Of a DNA stretch of 36,810 nt, positions 9,155 to 16,639 are shown in pieces; the first letter of the stretch is position 1; each line of letters starts with the position of its first letter. Source of the stretch: Planctomycetia bacterium. GTDB lineage: Bacteria; Planctomycetota; Phycisphaerae; FEN-1346. Made by a program: the position numbers and the translations under genes. Location: positions 1 through 36,810 of the forward strand of contig PMZT01000057.1 in assembly GCA_003170085.1 (NCBI GenBank), read 5' to 3'. Under the pieces are notes generated by a model. The model was not told where the DNA came from, searched no databases, and worked only from the letters and a program-made list of their open reading frames with translations.

Positions 9155-10282
9155 TCAGGGTGCTTCCCCACTGGACTTCACACCGAGGATATCTCTGGCT
9201 AGAGTCCTCTTCCATTCGCCTTGGTCGTCCATCATTATAAGCAATATGCCTTCAAAATCAGAGAAATCCTTCATAAGTTCTCTTCTGTCACCCTTGACTA
9301 GGAGAAAGACCCGGCGTTGCCTTAGCAACCCAACCATGAGCCCCATCTCAAATATGACGTTCTGGCGAGCGCGTGCTGAAAGCACCTTCTGAATTTCCTG
9401 AACTGACATGCAAGGGGCGATGTCTGAATGGCTCGCACCAGCGTCGTCAGGAGTCATTATCACCACCGCGAGGTTGGCCTGCAAACCAAAGTGCATAACC
9501 TTATCAAACAGCGCCTTTAGACCTTCGTTGGGCAAGTCCTGAAGCACTATAGGCTTCAAAGGCAGTTTCTTAATAACTTCCACGACTTGGTTCTTGGCTT
9601 CCAGGTCTCGCCCGTGAACCACAAAAACACTGCCTGAGCCTGGGGCGGGGGCGTCATCATCTTGGCGGCCGGGCGTCTCTGCTAATTCCCGTCTTGTCAG
9701 AAGCTCCCGCAGCCATGCTGAAGAGACTGCGGCGGCTTCGCGTAGTGTTTTGAGTTTCATGCCCTGTTGTATGCCGTGTCCTGGCAGCGAGTACCGAGCT
9801 ACGGTGTCAAAGCCCAGGGACGGCCAGTTCTCTATGAAGAGATTTGACAGTAGTTTCTGGGTATCGTCCACCCACTCCCAACATTGAGCTATTTGGCCGT
9901 CCACGTCATCCCAGGAGGTGCAATTAGCAAATGCCTCTCCCTGCGTGGCAGCCTCAGAGACCTTTTGGCTGGCGATTTTCTTGGGCACAACAAGGTTCAG
10001 CGAACCATGCCAAATGATCTGGTTCGCGCGATGGCACATGGAACGTTCAACTTTCCTCTTGCCAATGTCAGTAATGCGGGCCACACCAGACGAGACCGTG
10101 GCCAAACCAAGCTCCCGAAGACCTTGGGCTGCGGCTGTAACCAAGGGTTCCGGCATGTCTTTTTTGGTAGCGATTGCGCTCAGGTTTACGTAAGGGTCAG
10201 ACTCCGCATGGGCAAAAAGGCAAGATAAAACTTCAAGCCACTGTTGTGGGAGTTCGTCAAAGAGGTTGCCTTCGGATTTCAT
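9155..10282 (-). CDS. TIR-like nucleotide-binding/NADase-type protein (PF10137-like), orphan
   Basis: The 375-residue protein ends in a TIR-like domain (about 218-365) of the type called predicted nucleotide-binding protein. It contains FVVHGRD (220-226), TPDD (277-280), ARQNVIFEMG (305-314) and a DFEG-to-MDDQGEWK strand region. Relatives of this domain act as NAD+-cleaving effectors in anti-phage systems such as CBASS, and Glu312 is the likely catalytic residue (inference). The N-terminal 80 residues look like a winged helix. The middle is helical. Base composition is visibly more AT-rich than all neighbours and codon choice differs, which suggests horizontal transfer. No cyclase, SAVED, STING or other defence partner is adjacent. 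No convincing ribosome site precedes ATG 10282. Confidence 0.8.
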   Translation of the reverse strand: MKSEGNLFDELPQQWLEVLSCLFAHAESDPYVNLSAIATKKDMPEPLVTAAAQGLRELGLATVSSGVARITDIGKRKVERSMCHRANQIIWHGSLNLVVPKKIASQKVSEAATQGEAFANCTSWDDVDGQIAQCWEWVDDTQKLLSNLFIENWPSLGFDTVARYSLPGHGIQQGMKLKTLREAAAVSSAWLRELLTRRELAETPGRQDDDAPAPGSGSVFVVHGRDLEAKNQVVEVIKKLPLKPIVLQDLPNEGLKALFDKVMHFGLQANLAVVIMTPDDAGASHSDIAPCMSVQEIQKVLSARARQNVIFEMGLMVGLLRQRRVFLLVKGDRRELMKDFSDFEGILLIMMDDQGEWKRTLARDILGVKSSGEAP

Positions 10283-10316
10283 CTGAGCACCAATCGATAG
10301 GCCATAAGGTGTCGAG

Positions 10317-11042
10317 TTAAAGAACGGGCGACTCGATCAGCCGGATCATCTCTCGCACGGCCTTGCGAAGGCCGACGAAGACGGCCCGGCTGACGATGCT
10401 GTGGCCGATATTCAACTCCGTCATGCCCGGAATCTGGGCGATGCGGCAGACGTTCACGTAATTCAGTCCGTGCCCGGCGTGCACCACCAGGCCCAGCGCC
10501 TGCGCCTGCTTGGCGGCATCGGCCACGCGCACGAGCTGGTGGTCGCGGTCAGGGCCTTCGGCGGCGTTGGCGAACTCGCCGGTGTGGAACTCGACGGCGT
10601 CGGCGCCCACGCGGGCAGAGGCCTCGACTTCGGCCGGTGTGGGGTCGATGAAGAGGCTCACCACGATGCCCGCGGCCTGGAGCCGCTGCACGGCGGCCAG
10701 CACCTTCTCTTCCTGGCCGGCAACGGGCAGGCCGCCCTCGGTCGTGAGTTCCTGGCGGCCTTCGGGCACCAGAGTGGCCTGGTCGGGCTTGACGCGGCAG
10801 GCGGTGTCGACCATCGCGTCGGTCACGGCCATCTCGAGATTCAGCTTCACGTGGACCGTCTGGCGGAGGATCGCCAGGTCGCGATCCTGGATGTGGCGGC
10901 GGTCTTCGCGCAGGTGCAGCGTAATGCCCACGGCCCCGCCAAGCTCGGCCTCAGCCGCGGCCCACACGGGGTCCGGTTCCACGCCGCCGCGTGCCTGGCG
11001 GAGCGTAGCCACGTGATCGATATTGACGCCGAGGTGAGGCAT
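10317..11042 (-). CDS. pdxJ: Pyridoxine 5'-phosphate synthase
   Basis: PdxJ closes the pyridine ring from 3-amino-1-hydroxyacetone phosphate and deoxyxylulose phosphate in the DXP-dependent vitamin B6 pathway. The TIM-barrel protein shows the family N-terminal signature [15 protein letters not shown], then [14 protein letters not shown], the VSLFIDP strand and the C-terminal [15 protein letters not shown] place the start at ATG 11042 because relatives begin three to five residues before GVNIDH. An alternative ATG at 11078 overlaps the stop of the upstream small gene as TGATG and would add 12 residues. That geometry suggests translational coupling and cannot be excluded. Confidence 0.93.
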   Translation of the reverse strand: MPHLGVNIDHVATLRQARGGVEPDPVWAAAEAELGGAVGITLHLREDRRHIQDRDLAILRQTVHVKLNLEMAVTDAMVDTACRVKPDQATLVPEGRQELTTEGGLPVAGQEEKVLAAVQRLQAAGIVVSLFIDPTPAEVEASARVGADAVEFHTGEFANAAEGPDRDHQLVRVADAAKQAQALGLVVHAGHGLNYVNVCRIAQIPGMTELNIGHSIVSRAVFVGLRKAVREMIRLIESPVL

Positions 11043-11077
11043 AAGGGGTTGTCCGGATTTCGAGCGTGCCCCGAACA

Positions 11078-11332
11078 TCAGGCCTGCCGGTAGCCCATCT
11101 CCTGAAGGACCTTCACGAGCTCCGCGGCGGAAATCCGCGCCAGGCCGTGATCCTGCTTGTAGGCGTCAACGGCCGCCTGCAGATTCTGGGCAGTGGCCGA
11201 AAGGGCGGCGGGGTCCTCGGGCAGGGGGAACTGGCGGCGATCCGCGGCGCGGCGCTCCGCGTCTTTAGACGCCGTGTGCCGGGAGGCGCGACGGTCCTTG
11301 CCGCTGCGTCGCTCCTTGAACGACCCGGCCAC
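11078..11332 (-). CDS. Small basic hypothetical protein coupled to pdxJ
   Basis: The 84-residue protein is not recognised. The N-terminal third is strongly basic with the repeated-looking pattern ERRSGKDRR ... AERRAADRR. The C-terminal half is an acidic/neutral helical segment ending in a predicted helix pair ([16 protein letters not shown]). The start is GTG 11332 with AAAGGAGG upstream, one of the best ribosome sites in the window, which argues that it is real. Its stop touches a pdxJ start candidate. The basic tract could bind RNA or DNA. No catalytic motif is present. Confidence 0.7.
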   Translation of the reverse strand: MAGSFKERRSGKDRRASRHTASKDAERRAADRRQFPLPEDPAALSATAQNLQAAVDAYKQDHGLARISAAELVKVLQEMGYRQA

Positions 11333-11379
11333 GTCCGCCTCCTTTCGCCCCTGGAAAACGCTTCCCAGCGGCCCTTACG

Positions 11380-11460
11380 CTACTGCTTGTGATGACGCCG
11401 TTTCCAGCGCATGTGCCGCTTTTTGCTGCCGACCTTGCGGCGACGTCGGGGTTTACCCAC
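11380..11460 (-). CDS. Tiny highly basic protein (26 residues), ribosome-associated candidate
   Basis: Reading the minus strand from GTG 11460 gives a 26-residue peptide beginning MGKPRRRRKVGSKKRH and ending at TAG 11380. Nineteen of the 26 residues are Arg, Lys, His or Gln. GGGAGGTGA lies five to seven bases before the GTG, a strong ribosome site that marks it as a gene rather than chance. The composition and length resemble the minute bTHX or COX24/AURKAIP1-type mitochondrial/bacterial ribosomal proteins, but I cannot assign it to one. It sits 47 bp upstream of the 84-residue gene on the same strand. Confidence 0.6.
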   Translation of the reverse strand: MGKPRRRRKVGSKKRHMRWKRRHHKQ

Positions 11461-11561
11461 GCTTTCACCTCCCTGAGAATGAAGTTAGAGTGACGCTCAA
11501 GCCCCCCTTAAACCATAATTCGGGCCGGCTGTCAATCTTCTTGGCTTATCGACGCGCGTTT

Positions 11562-12680
11562 CTATGCCCTCCGGCGGGCAAACCGGCCCCCGGGCAAGGC
11601 GCGGATGAAACCCTTGAGTTCCAGCAGCGTCAGCGCGCCGCTCACGCGGTGTGTCTCCAGCCCCGCCCGCGAAGCCAGGATGTCCAGCCCCAGCGGCTCG
11701 CCGTCCATGACCTCCAGCAGACGCGATTCCTCGGGCGAAAGCACCGCCTTGAGGCCCAGCGTGGCCTGGCGCCCGGCATCCTCGTTCGCGGGGGCCGCGA
11801 TGCCGAGGTCGGGGAACTCGTCGAGCACGTCGGCCACCGATTCGACCAGCTTCGCCCCGTCGCGGATAAGCGCATGAACGCCGGCCGCGCCGGGGGCGTC
11901 CACGCGGTTCGGAACCGCAAAGACTTCCTTGCCGAGCTCGGCCGCAAGGCGCGCGGTGATGAGCGACCCGCTTTGCCGGCCCGCTTCGGCCACGATCACG
12001 CCGAGCGACAGGGCGGCGATGATGCGGTTGCGGCGCGGAAAGTTTTCGACCGCCGGCCCGATGTCCATCGCGAACTCGCTCACGAGGGCGCCGCGTTCGA
12101 TGACCGCATCGGCCAGGCGCTTGTTCTCCGGCGGATAGACCCGCGAGAGGCCGTTGCCGAGGACGGCGATCGTCCGCCCGCCCGCCGTCAGCGCCGCCCG
12201 GTGGGCCGCTGAGTCCACGCCGCGCGCCAGGCCCGAGACTACCGTGAACCCGGCCCGCACCAGGCCGCCGGCCAGTCGCTCGGCCTGCTCCTGTCCGTAG
12301 AGGCTGCACTTGCGCATGCCGACGATGGCGATGGCCCGGGCATCTTCCTCAACGAGCGTGCCCTTGACGTAAAGGACCGGCGGCGCGTCGGTCAGATAGC
12401 TGAGCGCGATCGGGTAGTCCGGCTGGCCGCGCAAGAGCAGGCGGACGCCGGCGGCCTGGGCCTTCGCAAGTTCCGCCTCGGGGTCAACCTCGGCCATGGC
12501 CTCGCGGAACTTGGCGGCGGAGTCCGGGCCGATGCCGCGAACCTGCACGAGCGCCGCGGCAGGGGCCTCGACTGCGGCGCAGGCCGAGCCGAAGTGCTCC
12601 GTCAGCGACGTGAACGTGCGCGGCCCGATCCCGGGGGTCAGGTTCAGGCGAAGCGTCGCCAGGCGTTCCTCGTTGTCCAT
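11562..12680 (-). CDS. dprA: DNA-processing protein DprA
   Basis: DprA binds incoming single-stranded DNA and loads RecA during natural transformation. It also has roles in DNA uptake-linked recombination. The 372-residue protein has an N-terminal helix-hairpin-helix-like region (about 10-65), the Rossmann-type DprA core (about 90-300) with AIVGMRKCS, SGLARGVDSAAH, FPRRNRIIAALS and SGSLITARLA, and a C-terminal winged helix (about 310-370). All core motifs are intact. It is followed by the tiny basic gene on the same strand. The start is ATG 12680, with a G-rich stretch upstream. Confidence 0.95.
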   Translation of the reverse strand: MDNEERLATLRLNLTPGIGPRTFTSLTEHFGSACAAVEAPAAALVQVRGIGPDSAAKFREAMAEVDPEAELAKAQAAGVRLLLRGQPDYPIALSYLTDAPPVLYVKGTLVEEDARAIAIVGMRKCSLYGQEQAERLAGGLVRAGFTVVSGLARGVDSAAHRAALTAGGRTIAVLGNGLSRVYPPENKRLADAVIERGALVSEFAMDIGPAVENFPRRNRIIAALSLGVIVAEAGRQSGSLITARLAAELGKEVFAVPNRVDAPGAAGVHALIRDGAKLVESVADVLDEFPDLGIAAPANEDAGRQATLGLKAVLSPEESRLLEVMDGEPLGLDILASRAGLETHRVSGALTLLELKGFIRALPGGRFARRRA

Positions 12681-12791
12681 TCGATGTTGTCCCCCGCCAT
12701 GCCGCCGTCCGTGAAAATGGCAATGGGATGATATGTCGAGTGACGGAAGTAGTCAAACAATCTTTGTGGCACAACAAGCTTCGCGGCAACC

Positions 12792-13904
12792 TCACGCCCC
12801 GGCGACGGCCTGGAGGGCCTCGCCGATCTCGCCGTCCGACACGTCGTTCACGTCGCGGACGCTGCCGATCGCCTCGGGCAGCACGAACCGCATGTGGCCG
12901 GCCTCGGCCTTCTTGTCGTGCCGCATGACGGCGAGGCACTGCTTGAGGTCCAGCGCCGGGTCGGGCCGTACGGGCAGGCCGAATCGTTCGAGCAGCCGCC
13001 GCTGGCGTTCCGCCACCGCACGGCCCACGAGGCCGCGGCGCACGGCGATCTCGGCTTCAACCATCATGCCGATGGCGACCGCGCAGCCATGAGACATGGG
13101 TAGGCCGCCCGCCGGGCCGGACGACGCCATCGCCAGGCTTTCGATGGCGTGGCCGATCGTATGGCCGTAGTTGAGAATCCGCCGCAGGCCCGACTCACGC
13201 TCGTCGGCCATGACGACCTCGGCCTTGATGCGGACGTTGCGGGTGACCACGTCTTCGAGCACCTCGGCGTCGCGGGCCAGGAGGCGCGCGGCCTGGGCCT
13301 CGAGGAGGGCAAAGAGATCGGCGTCGCGGATGACCGCGTGCTTCACGACTTCGGCCAGGCCGGTCCGCAGTTCTTCCTCGGGCAGCGTGGCAAGGGTGTC
13401 CACGTCGGCCAGGACGGCCGACGGCTGGTGAAACGCGCCGATGAGGTTCTTGCACTGCGGATGATCGACCGCGGTCTTCCCGCCGACGCTGGCGTCCACC
13501 TGCCCCAGCAGCGTGGTCGAGACGACGATCCACGGGATCCCGCGCATGTACGTGGCCGCCACGAAACCGGCGAGGTCGGAGACGACGCCGCCGCCGAGGG
13601 CCACGACCACCGAGCCGCGGTCGATGCCGGCCCGGAGCATCGTGTCGAAAAGTTCGCCGGCCTGGGCGAGGGTCTTGGAGGACTCGCCGGGCGGCACGAT
13701 GATCGCTTCGGCCGCCAGGCCCGCCTCGCGCAGGCTGGCCAGGGCCTTGTCCTTGTAGAGTGCCGCCACGTGGGCGTCGGTGATGAGGGCGGCCTTAGGG
13801 CTTCGGGCTGCCGCCTTCGCCTCCAGGCCCATCGACGTCAGGAGGCTGCGACCCACGGTGACGCCGTAGTCGAAACTTGAACATCTCACGCGCACGGTCT
13901 TCAT
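12792..13904 (-). CDS. aroB: 3-dehydroquinate synthase
   Basis: AroB cyclises DAHP to 3-dehydroquinate, step two of the shikimate pathway, using NAD+ and a divalent metal. The 370-residue protein shows the NAD-binding ALGGGVVSDLAGF, the hallmark DASVGGKTAVDHPQCKNLIGAF, and metal ligands around AEVVKHAVI and NYGHTIGHAIE. The start is ATG 13904 (MKTVRVRC) with GAGGAAAAAA upstream. This start lies inside the end of the preceding gene, giving an unusually long 110-bp same-strand overlap. The aroB N-terminal strand is needed for the fold, so a later start is unlikely. Confidence 0.95.
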   Translation of the reverse strand: MKTVRVRCSSFDYGVTVGRSLLTSMGLEAKAAARSPKAALITDAHVAALYKDKALASLREAGLAAEAIIVPPGESSKTLAQAGELFDTMLRAGIDRGSVVVALGGGVVSDLAGFVAATYMRGIPWIVVSTTLLGQVDASVGGKTAVDHPQCKNLIGAFHQPSAVLADVDTLATLPEEELRTGLAEVVKHAVIRDADLFALLEAQAARLLARDAEVLEDVVTRNVRIKAEVVMADERESGLRRILNYGHTIGHAIESLAMASSGPAGGLPMSHGCAVAIGMMVEAEIAVRRGLVGRAVAERQRRLLERFGLPVRPDPALDLKQCLAVMRHDKKAEAGHMRFVLPEAIGSVRDVNDVSDGEIGEALQAVAGA

Positions 13905-14841
13905 GAGGTTTTTTCCTCGAGAACTGCCGGGCCATGAAGTAAGCGACGAAGGCCAGCACCAGGATGCCAAGGACGATGACCGTCAGCCACCTGTTTTCAA
14001 GCGAGCCGAGCTTCTCCGACGAATCGGGTGCGGGGGCCTCCTGATCCAACTCCAGCCGACGGGCCACCAGCATCGGGGCCGTGCCGACGCCCCGTTCCCC
14101 CTCGTACTTGCGGATCTTGTAGAAGTAACCTTTGACGATCACCTCGTCGAACTGCCGGATGTACGGCACCGGATCATCTATCACGATTACGGTGGCATAG
14201 GTGGGTTCGGGACCCCGCTCGTGCTCGGCGATGGTGAGCTCGTACAGGAACTGTACGTCCTTCTGGAGCGCCATGCTCGGCACCTTGAACTTGCCCACCC
14301 TGAGGTAGATGCCGCGCAGGGTCACCGCCTCGCCGCGATAGCCCGACGGCATGGCGAAGAGGGCCTTGAAGGGCAGGGCCTCGGCGTCGGGCTTCAGCAG
14401 GTCGGGAGGCAGGCTGTTGACGGTATGGACGAGCCAGTAGAACGCCTCTTCGTCGTAGCCGAAGGTGTTGTCCTTGACGTCGCTGAGGAGCGCGCGGCCC
14501 TTTTCCATGATCTTCTGCCACGAGGCGTCGTCGTACCGCTTGAAGACCGGCAACTCCTTGATCTCTTCGAGGGTCAGCTTCTTCTTGGCGGGCGCGGGCT
14601 TCTTTTCTTCGCCTGGGGCGGGCGATTCCTTGCCCGCTTTCTCCTGATCCGGATTGGCGGTCGCAGCCGGGGCAACGGGTGTTTTCGTTTCTTCCGGCTT
14701 GGCGGCAGGCGCGACAGCCGCTTGGCCTGGCGCGGCCGCCGGTGCAACTTCCTCGGCCCGCGCCGCCTGAGCGATAACCGCCAGCGACGCCACGGCAAGG
14801 ATCAGGCCCCAGCAGATCGTGCCACAGGTTCTTGGGATCAT
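13795..14841 (-). CDS. Secreted, C-terminally membrane-anchored protein of unknown function
   Basis: The function is not recognised. From ATG 14841 the 348-residue protein has a signal peptide (about 1-29, ending AQAARA). An Ala/Pro/Lys-rich low-complexity linker (about 30-95) follows, then a globular domain (about 100-275) with strand-rich segments such as GEAVTLRGIYLRVG and FDEVIVKGYFYKI. A transmembrane helix (about 291-310) and a basic tail end it. The domain has an OB-like appearance (inference). The last 36 codons overlap the start of aroB in another frame. The frame is also open upstream to 15066 through the structured RNA region, but the signal peptide and GGAG upstream support 14841. 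Confidence 0.75.
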   Translation of the reverse strand: MIPRTCGTICWGLILAVASLAVIAQAARAEEVAPAAAPGQAAVAPAAKPEETKTPVAPAATANPDQEKAGKESPAPGEEKKPAPAKKKLTLEEIKELPVFKRYDDASWQKIMEKGRALLSDVKDNTFGYDEEAFYWLVHTVNSLPPDLLKPDAEALPFKALFAMPSGYRGEAVTLRGIYLRVGKFKVPSMALQKDVQFLYELTIAEHERGPEPTYATVIVIDDPVPYIRQFDEVIVKGYFYKIRKYEGERGVGTAPMLVARRLELDQEAPAPDSSEKLGSLENRWLTVIVLGILVLAFVAYFMARQFSRKKPHEDRAREMFKFRLRRHRGSQPPDVDGPGGEGGSPKP

Positions 14842-14951
14842 CCCGGTGTCTCCAGCGGTTATTCTAGGTTGCGGCGCGGGAGCGGTCAAAGGAAACCCCC
14901 GCTGCCCAGAGATAAAGACGTATGCGGCGCCGGATGCTCTCGCACAACCCG

Positions 14952-14991
14952 AAAAAAGGGCGTCTCCGAAACCGTTCTGGCTCGGAGACGC
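14952..14991 (-). terminator. Strong intrinsic terminator (minus strand)
   Basis: A perfect 10-bp stem is formed by TCGGAGACGC (14982-14991) and GCGTCTCCGA (14960-14969). On the minus strand it is followed by CC and six T (14957-14952). It lies 111 bp upstream of the next gene start (14841) and not after any minus-strand gene. It must therefore end a short RNA or act as an attenuator. Confidence 0.85.
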
Positions 14992-15092
14992 TCGACCGCC
15001 CTTCGGCCCGACAGTCAGACCCCTCTTAACTGTCCGTGCCCAGACGGCACAGGCCCAACCCATCATCCCGGGCGAAAGTCATCGCACATCGC
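14952..15092 (-). ncRNA. Candidate structured small RNA or riboswitch-like leader
   Basis: The transcript from the promoter at 15099-15128 to the terminator would be about 140 nt. Read on minus it can fold as follows. Stem P1 pairs 15070-15074 with 14997-15001 (CGCCC/GGGCG). Stem P2 pairs GGCC 15052-15055 with GGCC 15005-15008. P2 encloses two hairpins: GTGCC/GGCAC (15046-15050 with 15036-15040) and GACAGT/ACTGTC (15029-15034 with 15010-15015). The terminator hairpin follows. I recognise no known class (not SRP, tmRNA, glycine, ZTP, fluoride or c-di-GMP by sequence). It could be a free small RNA or a leader controlling the secreted-protein/aroB genes. Confidence 0.6.
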
Positions 15093-15098
15093 TGATTT

Positions 15099-15128
15099 AT
15101 TATTCGCAGCCGCTGGGCGATCCGGCAA
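15099..15128 (-). promoter_or_regulatory. Promoter of the structured RNA
   Basis: Read on the minus strand, TTGCCG (15128-15123) is followed after 18 bp by AATAAT (15104-15099), matching five of six -10 positions. Transcription would begin near 15092, just before the folded region. Confidence 0.55.
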
Positions 15129-15175
15129 GCCCTGAACCGCGCTTTTTCGCGTCCACGGGCGCCGGGCCTCTCTGC

Positions 15176-15181
15176 TATAAT
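15176..15181 (+). promoter_or_regulatory. Consensus -10 box upstream of folC
   Basis: A perfect TATAAT stands 79 bp before the folC start. No good -35 is found at the right spacing. The site is divergent from the structured-RNA promoter. Confidence 0.4.
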
Positions 15182-15189
15182 CGGCGGCG

Positions 15190-15240
15190 CGTCGGTCGGC
15201 GCGGCAGGTGCGCAGACCCGCCGCGCAAACTGCTGTTGCG
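15190..15240. repeat. Degenerate palindromic element, copy 2
   Basis: The segment keeps the right-arm pattern GACCCGCCGCGCAAA (15209-15223) of the repeat family, preceded by a decayed GGCAGGTGCGCA stem. The outer inverted repeat is not clear. It lies in the 5' untranslated region of folC. Confidence 0.45.
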
Positions 15241-15259
15241 GGAGTGGGCGGTATATCGC

Positions 15260-16633
15260 ATGGAACTCGATACCTACGAAGCGGCGCTCCAGTATCTCTT
15301 CTCGGCCACCGATTACGAGAAGATGCGCCACGTCCGCTACAACGCCGACACGTTCAGTCTGGACCGCATGAGGCGGCTGCTCGAGCGGATGGGCTCGCCC
15401 GAGCGGCGGCTGCGGAGCGTCCACGTGGCCGGGACCAAGGGAAAGGGCTCCACCGCGGCCATGGTGCACGCGATGGCCCTCGACGCGGGCCTGCGGGTGG
15501 GGCTTTACACGTCGCCGCACCTCGTCGATATCCGCGAGCGGATTCGCGTGGGTGCCGACGAGATCCCGCCGGAGTCGCTGCGCCGCCTGATCGCCGGCGC
15601 GCAGCCGATCCTCGACCGGATGCGGGCCGAAGACGATCCGCCGACGTTCTTCGAGATCTTTACGGCGCTCGCCTTCCGCCATTTCGCCGACGCCGCCGTT
15701 GACCTCGCCGTGGTCGAGGTCGGCATGGGCGGGCGGCTCGACGCCACCAACGTGCTCGTGCCCGACGTCTCGGTCATCACGGCCCTCAGCCTTGACCACA
15801 CGCAGCAACTCGGGAGCACCCTGGCGGCGATCGCCGGCGAGAAGGCGGGCATCGTGAAGCCCGGCGTGCCCGTGGTCTCGCAACCGCAGCCGGCGGAGGC
15901 GCTGGCGGTCATCGAGGCCGCGTGCCGCGAGGCCGCCGCGCCGCTCGTCCTCGTGGGCCGCCACGTGACCTACGAGTGGCAACCGGCGGAGGAGGCGGGG
16001 CGGCGCGGCGGACGGCTGACGGTCCGCACGCCCGCCGCCGTATACGAGGACCTCTTCGTGCCGCTCATGGGCGAGCACCAGGCCCTGAACGCCTGTGCTG
16101 CCATCGCCGCCGCCGAACGGGCCGGGCCCCTGGCGGCGCGATTGACGCCCGAGCGGGTCCGTGCGGCGTTCGGACGCGTCGAGTGGCCGGGCCGCATGGA
16201 GTTTGTAACCGGCGGCGTAGCGAGGGCATGCGGGTGGGCCGGCAGCACCGGGCCGGACCTTGTGCTCGACGGTGCCCACAACCGGGCGAGCGTCGAACGA
16301 CTGGTCGAGGCGCTATTGCGGCACTTTTACGGACGGCGGATGGCCGTCGTTTTCGCCGCCGCCGCCGACAAGGACCTCGACGGCATGGTGGCGGCGCTGG
16401 CCGAGAAGATGCCCGGCGTCGCAGTGGTGTTCACGCGCAGCGCGAACCCGCGCGCCGCCGAGCCGGACGACCTGGCGGCACGTTTTGCCCGCGCCGGCGG
16501 GCGCGGCGGCGAAACGGCCGCCGATGCGCGGTCGGCGATCGAGGACGCCGCGGCGCACGTCGGCCCGGAAGGACTGGTGGTGGTCTGCGGGAGCCTGTAC
16601 CTGGTGGGAGAAGTAAAGAAGTATGTCACCTAG
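15260..16633 (+). CDS. folC: Folylpolyglutamate synthase / dihydrofolate synthase
   Basis: FolC adds glutamate to dihydropteroate and/or to folates in an ATP-dependent reaction in the cytosol. The 457-residue protein belongs to the Mur-ligase superfamily. It has P-loop GTKGKGST near residue 57, VEVGMGGRLDATN, the folate-type loop SLDHTQQLGSTLAAIAGEKAGI, then MGEHQALNA and the C-terminal LDGAHN motif. ATG 15260 starts at the family position, and an upstream open frame to 14819 lacks similarity. The gene ends six bases before the stop of the convergent amrA. It shares the folate pathway with folP at 30657-31886, but the two genes are far apart. Confidence 0.94.
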   Translation: MELDTYEAALQYLFSATDYEKMRHVRYNADTFSLDRMRRLLERMGSPERRLRSVHVAGTKGKGSTAAMVHAMALDAGLRVGLYTSPHLVDIRERIRVGADEIPPESLRRLIAGAQPILDRMRAEDDPPTFFEIFTALAFRHFADAAVDLAVVEVGMGGRLDATNVLVPDVSVITALSLDHTQQLGSTLAAIAGEKAGIVKPGVPVVSQPQPAEALAVIEAACREAAAPLVLVGRHVTYEWQPAEEAGRRGGRLTVRTPAAVYEDLFVPLMGEHQALNACAAIAAAERAGPLAARLTPERVRAAFGRVEWPGRMEFVTGGVARACGWAGSTGPDLVLDGAHNRASVERLVEALLRHFYGRRMAVVFAAAADKDLDGMVAALAEKMPGVAVVFTRSANPRAAEPDDLAARFARAGGRGGETAADARSAIEDAAAHVGPEGLVVVCGSLYLVGEVKKYVT

Positions 16634-16639
16634 AAGATG

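Noticed and set aside
9155-10282. A multi-gene CBASS or Thoeris-like defence operon
   Set aside because: Flanking genes are CreD-like and pdxJ; no cyclase, sensor, nuclease or second effector is nearby.
14842-15066. Upstream extension of the secreted-protein frame, starting MMGW with Trp codons, as a leader peptide or longer N terminus
   Set aside because: There is no stop, so it is not a discrete leader peptide, and it would bury the signal peptide starting at 14841 and cross a strong terminator.
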